From contig NC_091116.1 in assembly GCF_024713975.1 (NCBI RefSeq), positions 866,001 through 930,000 of the forward strand: 64,000 nucleotides of DNA, in the 5' to 3' direction. Below are positions 37,953 to 46,865 of the stretch, piece after piece (position 1 is the first letter of the stretch; each line of letters opens with the position of its first letter). The stretch comes from Paralichthys olivaceus (taxonomy: Eukaryota; Chordata; Actinopteri; Pleuronectiformes; Paralichthyidae). The translations under genes were made by a program, and so were the position numbers. The notes beneath the pieces are model-generated. The model saw only the letters and a list, made by a program, of their open reading frames with translations. It was not told the origin of the DNA and made no database searches.

Positions 37953-39418
37953 ATGATGGCTGGACTGAAACTGTGGTTTGTTCTGCTTCTGTCGCTGATC
38001 TTCTATGTTGAGAGCAAAGGTATCGTAGAAACGACTTACTAAAGCTTAAAGCTTACACAAGACATTGTTCTCTGTTAATCCTTCTTTCTTTGATTAATGG
38101 AATATGTGGAATATGTTTATCTAATTCATTTGTGCATGGTTTTATTTTTGAGGCTCTACCTCAGTGACTCTGCAACATGTGAAAATCAACGGGAAAGAAC
38201 CGTACTTCGCTTCTGTGTGCAGAAATAAAACCGAGGATATCATCATAATTTTAGTGTGCACCATCATGACAGAGAGACACAGGGGATCACAGTGTAAACT
38301 GGTGTATCAACATGGAAAAGACTTAGAGAACAGTTGTGACTCCAGCTTCAGATTCATGACGGAGAATCAGACTATGTTCCTTCATCTGAGCAACTTGAAA
38401 CCAGAGGATGGGGTCAACTTCACCTGTCATTGTTCACGTCCTGATGGAACATTTCGCGTTAATGTCAGTGTCACTGTGGAAGGTGAGTGAGTGCTTATAT
38501 CAAACTTTCTTTACATGTCAGAGAAAATAGAAGCAAGTATCTGTAAAGTTAAAAACCACAAAACACAATCCAGAAATCTTGGTGTCGTCAGGGACTCAGA
38601 CTTTAACTTGAACAGCAACATTAACACATTTACTGATTATTTACACCTTAACAACAAACAGATCAGCACAGATTAAAAGATTTGTCTCAAGAGGATTTGA
38701 AAAAAAGATATATTTCTCTCTCTATATATAGACATATAGATATATCTATATATATATATCTATCTATATACATGATGCATATCTGACAATGTATTTTCTA
38801 TGCAGAGGATGAAATCGCCAGCAGCTCGTCTGAGGCACATTTCCCTTATGTTGTAATTGGTGTAATTATATTCTTCGTTATATCTGGAGTGATCCTGGGA
38901 CTTCTCTGCAGAAAGACTTGCAACGGGTAAGAGACTAATGTGGTGCTGATGGATGATAAAATATCACAACAGCTTCAGGTGTAGAGGCTGGTTCTAAGGG
39001 GAAGTGTGTGAACATACAGTGGAATTGTTTTTTAATAATCATATTATTTTATTATGATGTCATATAGTACAAATTTAACCCCTACGCATTGAACACAACA
39101 GAGTGAGATTGTAATGAAATGCTTGTGTTTGTCGTTCACTCCACAGACGACAACAGGAAGCCAACACCAGACATCCAGACGTGGTAATGTACACCAAAAC
39201 GTTTTTTTCTTCTCATTTCATTCAATAATAAAATGCAAACCTCTTTCAAACCGTGTGTTCCTCCACAGGAACCAGGAGACATTGAGCCACACAGCACCTT
39301 CATGCAGAGACAGAATGAACTTTATTCTTTTGTTAACTTCCCGAGTTTGCAAAGGAACGCCAGGAATTCACGTGTGTTCACAGCAGATGACACATATTCA
39401 GGGATAATTTCATTCTAA
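37953..39418 (+). CDS. IgV-A1: single-V-domain type I membrane receptor with tyrosine motifs in its tail
   Basis: Exons 37953-38019, 38153-38482, 38806-38926, 39147-39183 and 39269-39418 join in phase to 234 residues. The order is signal peptide (MAGLKLWFVLLLSLIFYVES), one Ig-V-like domain, stalk EEDEIASSSSEAH, membrane helix (VVIGVIIFFVISGVILGLL) and a short tail. The V domain has several cysteines (VCTIM, QCKLVY, ENSCDS, and FTCHCS after LKPEDGVN) but no canonical Trp after the first Cys. The tail has ELYSFV and DTYSGI, YxxV/I motifs that are not strict ITIMs. I do not recognise an exact orthologue. The QCKL...SCDSSF pattern and the CD200 neighbours recall BTLA, but this is inference. An upstream in-frame ATG at 37857 would place the signal peptide internally, so 37953/37956 is preferred. 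AATAAA lies at 39485-39490. Confidence 0.8.
38700..38772. repeat. TA/TC-rich microsatellite in IgV-A1 intron 2
   Basis: A TATATAGA/TATC-type array just upstream of the membrane exon. A shorter version lies at about 43033-43078 in IgV-A2, so array length differs between the duplicates. Confidence 0.8.
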
Positions 39419-39484
39419 ATCTCAACTTGATTGTTTTCCTTGTGTTTTATTCACTGTGAGTTGAATGTTTTTTGTAAAACTGTA

Positions 39485-40480
39485 AATAAATGAGTTGTCT
39501 AATGCACTCTAGTTTCTCAGTTTGTACCTCTTTGTTTGTATCACTCTCTTGATATTTCAGCGTCTCAGCTTCCTGCAGGAACTTCCTGTCCCCTGACGTC
39601 ACAGATGAGGTCTCACCTTCCTCTGCACTGACCTCCAGCACACAGAGAGCATTTTATAACCAACATTCATGCAGAATCAAACCTGAGATGTTATTTTGTT
39701 TTCTTACAAGTTTTTGTCAGATGATTTTTTAATACGTACATGATATACAGACAGAATATTGTGAGTAGAGAATGGTAAAGTACAGTAAAAGTACCACATT
39801 CAATTTTAAACTTTCTAATTGGGGAAAAGAAAGTTGCTTTTAAATATACATAAAGTAATACTGTACACATAAAAGTACCAAAAGTAAATTAGTTATATAA
39901 TGATGCTGCAGATGATGCTACTAAAAGCTCAACTTATTGTCTGATTCCACTTCAGGCTTTTCTTCATTTTCATTTGACTGCTGCAGAAGGCGGGGCCTGC
40001 TCTGATTGGACCTCTGAACCCCTGTCATTATTGTTTACTTTTAAAAAATGCAGTGGAGTAGCAAGTGCAGATATTTGCTGATATATGTAGTGGAGTAAAA
40101 GTACCTGAAAATAAATCTACTTGAGCGAAGGACAGATACATGAAAAATGAACTTAAGTGCAGTAATGAGATAAATGTACAGTGACGCAATCAGTTGCCAG
40201 GTAGGGCTCGGTACTTTCCACACGTTAAAAATGATTTGAATGTTGGTTTGTTTTCTCAGAGTGCCTGCATCAGGAAAACACAAGAGCATACAATCTACAT
40301 GCATGTAGCAAAAGTTAAATTTTCTTCAATTGTTTAATTTAATTTAATTTAACTTCCTTAATTCCTCTGTACACATTTAAATTTACACTCATCTCAGGCC
40401 AATTTCTACGTATGGTTACTGTGTTATAAGTTAACTCTAATACATAAGTCAAGTCTAATGTATGTTCAATGTATGTTTCT
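39485..40480. other. Spacer downstream of IgV-A1, homologous to 45765-46230
   Basis: No gene. The stretch 39735-40310 matches 45765-46230 downstream of IgV-A2 (for example GTAATACTGTACACATAAAA and the following ATGATGCTACTAAAA region), including repeat remnants. It is part of the duplicated unit. Confidence 0.6.
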
Positions 40481-40540
40481 GCCACTGGATGCTTGAATTT
40501 CCTTCGGGGTCAATAAAGTATCTATCTATCTAATAATTAT
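40480..40540 (+). mobile_element. Retroposon 3' tail ending in TATC repeats
   Basis: CCTTCGGGGTCAATAAAGTA followed by (TATC)n is the 3' end of a non-LTR retroposon type common in fish. It abuts the 5' edge of the CD200-like pseudogene, so this insertion probably marks where the gene was cut off. Similar tails in reverse orientation lie at 45660-45720 and about 60485-60600. Confidence 0.55.
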
Positions 40541-40974
40541 GGATGAAGGATGAAGGCTGCTACCTCTGTCTCTTCATTACCTACCCTGCTGGAGCGCTCA
40601 CTGACACACAGGCTGGATGTGCCGTGCAGGTGCTCTCCTGTCAGAAACAGAACTTTGTGCCGATTCCTGACGTGAAACTGACGACTACCACTGGTGAGAA
40701 ACATTTCTAAAGCCAAACATTCATAGATGATAATTATGTATAGATTCTGATCTTTGTTTTTCTTTGTCCCAGGTTTGGATGAGGGATCTGGATCTGCTAG
40801 CAGACGCTTCAGTAAGTTACGGTTCATGTGGTCACAAGTCAGCTCCTCGGTCGTTGAGTGTAAGATATGAACAATTCTTCCACTTTTTCTCACAGTCGGG
40901 ATGTTGATTGTAGCAGGGACCTGCCTTTGTGCTTTAGTCTTCACTGTCCTGTTGATACGAAGACAAAGGAGCAG
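40541..40974 (+). pseudogene. Truncated CD200-like pseudogene (CD200L-2/3 type)
   Basis: Three remnant exons are 40541-40693, 40773-40811 and 40896-40974. The first fuses the end of a V domain (DEGCYLCLFI...PAGALT) directly to the end of the C2 domain (VQVLSCQKQNFVPIPDVKLT). The second is the stalk GLDEGSGSASRRF. The third is the membrane exon, three nucleotides shorter than in CD200L-2. Signal exon, most of the V domain, the V-C2 intron, most of the C2 domain and the cytoplasmic exons are absent. Downstream it keeps the left part of the MITE (41006 to about 41087). Splice sites of the surviving introns look intact, so a stray transcript is possible, but no signal peptide remains. Confidence 0.78.
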
Positions 40975-41005
40975 GTACGTCTCTCAACCAGAATCTGTTA
41001 TAACC

Positions 41006-41087
41006 ATAGACTGTAAATAAAGATAGATGACTCTTCTCCACTTCCTCCCACTATCCAGAAACCAAAATATCTGGGATACGAACGCTG
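41006..41087 (+). repeat. Truncated left half of the 52/57 kb MITE
   Basis: It begins with ATAGACTGTAAATAAAGATA and follows the 52012 copy up to ATACGAACGCTGC, where similarity ends abruptly. It sits 31 nt past the pseudogene membrane exon, the same position as in CD200L-2 and CD200L-3, so the insertion predates the duplications. Confidence 0.7.
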
Positions 41088-41639
41088 CAAATTTTGCATG
41101 TGCACGTAAATGTTTGCAGTAGTCGACACACACACACGGACACCTTATTGTGAACATACAAACAGATATCTGACTGTGATATTTTGAGAAGCAGGTGTAA
41201 AGCGGAACAATAGAACAGAGTGTTTAAGTGCGCTGACACACGTTTGACTCTATATCTGGGTCACACTTTGGCTCCAGACTTCAAAGCTTTCAGAGGAAAC
41301 GCAAAGAGAGATGTGCCTTTTCAAAGCGTGTGCGGTTTGGTTTATTCTTCACAGGACGATCATTTTTATGTTTGAATCAGGAATATTACCTCGGGAAGAA
41401 TCTGGATAAATGCTTTCTACTAAACAACCATTTCTATTATTCCTCTGTGTATGAAGTACATCGGTAATTGACTATAATCATGTGAGTGGCTGTTTTCATA
41501 GTGGTAGCTGACCTCAGAACTAAAAACAGCATTGCTAATGGTTTTGCAACACGTGGTTATCATGCTTCTCATGACTGTGATGTCCAAACCTCCTTTATTC
41601 GAATTCAAATGTATATATAATTATATATATGTAAATATA

Positions 41640-42260
41640 ATTTTGACAATATATTCCTGAATGTGTTTTACAGTTATTGTGGACAGTGAGTTTATCTGTG
41701 CATTTTCCACTTCTGTTAAATCGGAAATCATGTTAAAGTAGTTACTTCAGCTTCTGTATCAGTGGAACAAAAGAAATAGTTTCAGGCAGAATCCTGCTCT
41801 GACCTTGTTCTCACACAAACAACGTTTGTGGTCTTGTGTTTTCTGCAAATTCAGTGCAAACATTAACTTGGACATTAAGAAGAACTGATTTTGAGATTTT
41901 GGTGGTCAAAGGTCACTGTGACTTTGTGACGTGTCATCTTAAGAACGCCTCGAGAGAAAACTTTCAAATATGGTACAAATATTCACTCAGACTCCCAGAA
42001 TAGCTGATTAGATTTTGATTTAGATCTCTTGAGTATCAATGAATGTCGGCATGTTCATTTAGATTTGAGGCACTTTCTCATGCTACCTGTGTGAACCTTT
42101 TATATACAGTCTATAATGTTAACACAAGCCCACTTCCTGTTTCGATGCCCAGACTCACACCCCAGCGCGAGCTGAGTGTTTGAGGTTTGGAGCTGCAGAG
42201 CCACACAGGGGAGTTTCTGTCACAGCACCCTGAAGAACACTGTAGTCTGTTGCATAAATG
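41640..42260 (+). repeat. Duplicated 5' flank of the IgV-A genes
   Basis: It matches 37205-37940 nearly base for base, apart from a few short deletions (for example the segment after TTTCAGGCAG and the ATGATATCTCAC stretch missing here). This marks the left edge of the tandem duplication that produced IgV-A2. Confidence 0.75.
42131..42139 (+). promoter_or_regulatory. ETS/PU.1-like site in the IgV-A2 promoter
   Basis: CACTTCCTG, identical in place and surroundings to the site before IgV-A1. Confidence 0.35.
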
Positions 42261-42271
42261 TCTTGACCAGT

Positions 42272-43666
42272 ATGATGGCTGGACTGAAACTGTGGTTTGT
42301 TCTGCTTCTGTCGCTGATCTTCTATGTTGAGAGCAAAGGTATCGTACAGAAACGACTTACTAAAGCTTAAAGCTTACACAAGACATTGTTCTCTGTTAAT
42401 CCTTCTTTCTTTGATTAATGGAATATGTGGAATATGTTTATCTAATTCATTTGTGCATGGTTTTATTTTTGAGGCTCTACCTCAGTGACTCTGCAACATG
42501 TGAAAACCTCCGGGAAAGAACCGTACTTCGCTTCTGTGTGCAGAAATAAAACCGAGGGTATCATCATATTTCTAGCGTGCACCATCATGACAGAGAGACA
42601 CAGGGGATCACAGTGTAAACTGGTGTATCAACATGGAAAAGACTTAGAGAACAGTTGTGACTCCAGCTTCAGACTCATGACGGAGAATCAGACTATGTTC
42701 CTTCATCTGAGCAACTTGACACCAGAGGATGGGGTCAACTTCACCTGTCATTGTTCACGTCCTGATGGAACATTTCGCGTTAATATCAGTGTCACTGTGG
42801 AAGGTGAGTGAGTGCTTATATCAAACTTTCTTTACATGTCAGAGAAAATAGAAGCAAGTATCTGTAAAGTTAAAACCACAAAACACAATCCAGAAATCTT
42901 GGTGTCGTCAGGGACTCAGACTTTAACTTGAACAGCAACATTAACACATTTACTGATTATTTACACCTTAACAACAAACAGATCAGCACAGATTAAAAGA
43001 TTTGTCTCAAGAGGATTTGAAAAAAAGATATATTTCTCTCTCTATATATAGACATATAGATATATCTATATATATACATGATGCATATCTGACAATGTAT
43101 TTTCTATGCAGAGGATGAAATCGCCAGCAGCTCGTCTGAAGCACGTTTCCCTTATGTTGTAATTGGTGTAATTATATTCTTCGTTATATCTGGAGTGATC
43201 CTGGGACTTCTCTGCAGAAAGACTTGCAACGGGTAAGAGACTAATGTGGTGCTGATGGAGAATAAAATATCACAACAGCTTCAGGTGTAGAGGCTGGTTC
43301 TAAGGGGAAGTGTGTGAACATACAGTGGAATTGTTTTTTAATAATCATATTATTTTATTATGATGTCATATAGTACAAATTTAACCCCTACGCATTGAAC
43401 ACAACAGAGTGAGATTGTAATGAAATGCTTGTGTTTGTCGTTCACTCCACAGACGACAACAGGAAGCCACCACCAGACATCCAGACGTGGTACTGTACTA
43501 CTCTTTCAAACCGTGTGTTCCTCCACAGGAACCAGGAGACATTGAGCCACACAGCATCTTCATGCAGAGACAGAATGAACTTTATTCTGTTGTTATATTC
43601 CAAGTTTGCAAAGGAACGCCAGGAATTCACGTGTGTTCGCAGGAGATGACACATATTCAGGGATAA
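42272..43666 (+). CDS. IgV-A2: near-identical paralogue of IgV-A1 with an altered cytoplasmic tail
   Basis: Exons 42272-42338, 42474-42803, 43112-43232, 43453-43489 and 43529-43666 follow IgV-A1 exactly up to the tail. The V domain differs by a few residues (TSGKEPYF, IIIFLACTIM, RLMTENQ, LTPEDG). Two changes remodel the tail. The last intron has shrunk to 39 nt (43490-43528, against 85 nt in A1), is a multiple of three and has no stop, so it is probably read through, adding VLYYSFKPCVPPQ. A one-base deletion relative to A1 after ELYSVV shifts the frame, replacing the A1 ending and its second tyrosine motif with a Cys-containing end that stops at 43666. It is probably still an expressible membrane receptor, with different signalling. 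It could also be decaying. Confidence 0.75.
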
Positions 43667-43863
43667 TTTCATTCTAAATCTCAACTTGATTGTTTTCCTT
43701 GTGTTTTATTCACCTTGAGTTGAATGTTTTTTGTAAAACTATTAAATGACTGGAAGAGGGACAATGACATATGTGGTCATAGGGTGATTTATTATTTTTT
43801 CCTCTTTCTTTCTTTCCAATAATTTCTTTCTATCTCTTTTACTTATTATTACTTACTAATGCC

Positions 43864-43867
<4 letters not shown>

Positions 43868-43895
<28 letters not shown>
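43868..43895. repeat. (TA)n microsatellite
   Basis: An alternating TA tract immediately left of a GC-rich insertion-like block. Confidence 0.9.
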
Positions 43896-44248
43896 GTAGC
43901 CGGAGGCTTTCTTCCTCCCGGCCACGGTGTGGCACTAGGTTAATTGCTGGGCGGCGCCGGTCGACCGCTTATGACCGGGTGAGCGGCCACGCCACCCTCT
44001 GACCCCTCGGGTGGAGGCTGCAGCGTGGTGTGGTAAGCTTCTGGGCACACCCCCCATACACACAGGTACGGTACTTCCTCTGTTATCCATGACCAGCGCA
44101 ATGAGCACAGTGGTGACACCGACTTCCAGCTCTTGCAGCACGACAAGTGGCCGGCTTATCGGCGGATGGGCGGTCCCGCTTGGAACTCTGTTGGGGTTGT
44201 AGTTCGTGTCCGCCGGCAGGCTGGCGTTATCCGCCTGTTTGGTTTTGT

Positions 44249-44412
44249 CTGTCGCTGGGTCTTCTGCCGTCTGTGGCTGGGTCCTCTGCTGTCTGTCTCT
44301 GGGTCCTCTGCTGTCTGTGGCTGGGTCCTCTGCTGTCTGTGGCTGGGTCCTCTGCCGTCTGTGGCTGGGTCCTCTGCCGTCTGTGGCTGGGTCCTCTGCT
44401 GTCTGTCGCTGG
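44249..44412. repeat. 22-bp minisatellite, seven full units plus a partial one
   Basis: The unit is CTGTGGCTGGGTCCTCTGCT followed by GT, with variants at the GG, the CC and the final CT positions. Units start at 44249, 44271, 44293, 44315, 44337, 44359, 44381 and 44403. It is free of stops in all plus frames and in minus frames, so it creates overlapping 22-residue-period open frames. Confidence 0.92.
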
Positions 44413-44798
44413 TGCGCTTTCTGTCCGCAGCGTCTCCGCGTCGTGGGCGCAACAGTCTTGCCCATCGGCGCACGGGAAAGTGATGCAGGCAGGGGTGTGG
44501 GTGTCTAGTGCCACCGCCCCCTGGAGTCAGTCCTGCTGTTTTGGATCGGGGTTATTCTGACGGGACCCGGTTGCTCCGTCCCGTGTTGGTTCTGGCTGGC
44601 CGCCGTACTCACGGCCTCCCCCTCGTGTCGGACGGCCGGTGGCGCATCACCAGGAGGACAGCTCCGACATTGTTGTTTAGTTTTGTATTGTACAATATTA
44701 TTTTTAATTGTAATAAAAATATATTTTTATATGGAACGCTCTCTGCCCTCTGTGGATAATTGGATGTGTGCGACCTTAGTTTATTACTTCATTCATTT

Positions 44799-44821
44799 CC
44801 TAGGGGTGAAATTCCCCTAGG
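44799..44821. repeat. Perfect inverted repeat
   Basis: Arms CCTAGGGG and CCCCTAGG are separated by TGAAATT. It could form a hairpin. It lies near the right end of the GC-rich block. Confidence 0.8.
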
Positions 44822-44859
44822 TGGCGTTGTTTGCAAAAAACCACAACCCAGTCTATATA

Positions 44860-46470
44860 TATGTATATACTGTATATACATATTTTTGGATTAGGATTAT
44901 CTTTTTCTTTCTCTCTTATCTTTCTCCTTTTCTCTTTTAATTTTGTTCTTATTATCTTTCTCTTTTTCTTTCACCATCTCTTCTTTCTCTCTCTCTCTTC
45001 CACTTTCTTTTTTACGAATCCCTTGTCTATAATTCAGATTCTTCAGTGAAAAGTGATATCATATACTAATATTTTTTTCAGTTTATTCTTGTTGTGGCTT
45101 TAATGATTTAAAATGAGCCCATCAAGAACATGACAGAAATATATATTGTTGATCATAACAAGCCTATTACTTTAAATCACTAAATATACTTGATATGTAA
45201 ATAAAAACAATAAAACCTTTGTTGTTTTTAACAAAGTTTTGATATATATTTAACATTTATGTTAAATTCTTCCCTGTATGTTTAGGCATGAGAATATTTT
45301 TTATCTTTCCCTTTAACATTCCCCTTTATTTAAAGAGCAACTCTGAGGTCACGAGTTGTGTCAGGGGATTTTCTTTATTTGACCACATTGAATCATAAGA
45401 TGTGCCAGGAAAAAAGAAAAAACAAGTTGGGCAATTCAAACTGAAAACAAAGTAAATAACTGAACCAAATAAATAACAACAATGTACTTATACCTCTGTA
45501 ACTGTATCCTTCGTGTAGTTTTTTCTTTCATTTCAATGGTAGCACTGATTATAATCATTATGTATTTATATGATCAAAAAGTACAGCGTTGGAGTACTTG
45601 TTACAACATGACCATGAACTCTATAATAAAACTATTGACATAACATAAATGTAGATTATTTAAGATAAAACAAACTTTATTGATCCCATGCTGGAGAGAT
45701 CAATTTATTACAGCAGCAGATAATCTAAATGAGTAAACAGATAAAATGAAATGCAGAGAGAATATGTACATGATATTCAGACAGAAAGGTAAACTTAAGT
45801 AAGAAATAAATACACAAGTATAGTACAGTAAAAGTACCACATTCAGTTTAAGATTTTCTTAAAGAAAGTTACTTTTGAATATACGTAAAGTAATACTGTA
45901 CACATAAAAGTACCAAAAGTTATTTAGTTATATAATAATGCTGCAAATGATGCTACTAAAAACACACTTTTAAAAAAATGCAGAGGAGTAGCAAGTACAG
46001 ATATTTGCTGATATATGTAGTGGAGTAACAGCACCTGAAAATAAATAGAGCGAAGGACAGATGTATGAAAAAAGAACTTAAGTGCAGTAATGAGATAAAT
46101 GTACAGTGACGCATTCAGTTGCCAGTTAAGGCTTAGTACTTTCCACACATTCAAAATGATCTGAATGTTGGTTTGTTTCCTCAGAGTGCCTGCATCAGGG
46201 AAACACAAGAAAATATAATCTGCCTAATTATTTCTCATGTATTGCAAAATGCAGATTATCTGTATTCATTTATCTGGACATACTGTCATTACTGTAATAT
46301 TGAAAATGAAACAGCTCTTATCTGTTACATACTGTATACACGTCAGCTCATGTGTTTCCTGGCACTTGAAGATTAGATCACGCAGTGTTTCCCCAGAACA
46401 TTCAGGATTACAAATATCTAGGGAGTGGTTTTTATATATATATAAGTTTTGGTGGTCACCTCCCCTTTCT
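44860..46470. other. Spacer between IgV-A2 and CD200L-1
   Basis: AT-rich DNA without a gene. It has a TC-rich stretch (44900-45010), a reverse retroposon tail at about 45660-45720, and a segment (45765-46230) homologous to the spacer after IgV-A1. Confidence 0.6.
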
Positions 46471-46474
46471 TTTT

Positions 46475-46486
46475 ACTTTCACTTTC
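46475..46486 (-). promoter_or_regulatory. ISRE/IRF element upstream of CD200L-1
   Basis: ACTTTCACTTTC reads GAAAGTGAAAGT on the other strand, an exact fit to the IRF consensus (GAAA, S, Y, GAAA, S, Y). It lies 67 nt before the start codon, a promoter-proximal position. Confidence 0.55.
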
Positions 46487-46552
46487 TATTCTCTCTGTTA
46501 AAGCTCAAAAGCAAAAGTAAAATAAAACTTCAGACTGCTGCCCTGAGAGAAG

Positions 46553-46742
46553 ATGTTGTTTATCCTCATCTTAGTTTGTTTGCAGTTTAAAGGTAAGTGA
46601 CACTATTGACATCCTGTGTAGTATTACAGCACTAATGTGCTCTTTGTTTTCTGTCTACATTTATTTTCCGAATGTGATCCCTTACTGGATATTAAAGCTT
46701 ATCATCTATTACTGAATTGCACGATGAATTAATAGCTAATTA

Positions 46743-46791
<49 letters not shown>

Positions 46792-46833
46792 CATATATAT
46801 ACACATACATATATATATATGTATATGTATGTG

Positions 46834-46865
<32 letters not shown>

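Larger units (their letters stand above)
43896..44850. mobile_element. GC-rich insertion-like block, possibly an LTR remnant
   Basis: A sharply GC-rich block (about 43896-44680) with an AT-rich end carrying AATAAAAATAT (near 44711) sits between AT-rich spacers and is absent from the paralogous spacer after IgV-A1. It contains a 22-bp minisatellite (44249-44412) and a short perfect inverted repeat (44799-44821). The TGTAGCC start and internal polyadenylation signal fit a solo LTR, but no target-site duplication or complementary terminus was found. Open frames in several frames come from the repeat. Confidence 0.4.

Noticed and set aside
37857-37955. Upstream in-frame ATG extending IgV-A1 by 32 codons (and the same before IgV-A2)
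   Set aside because: It would bury the clear signal peptide inside the protein. The MMAGLKLW start gives a normal signal sequence.
43935-44560. Long overlapping open frames on both strands (up to 176 codons) with Gln/Asp/Pro- or Leu/Ser/Cys-rich repeats
   Set aside because: They are produced by the 22-bp minisatellite, which is stop-free in several frames on both strands. No splice context or family similarity.
43896-44850. Confident call of a solo LTR
   Set aside because: The TG start and AATAAA fit, but no matching CA end with a target-site duplication could be found, so it is kept as a possibility only.
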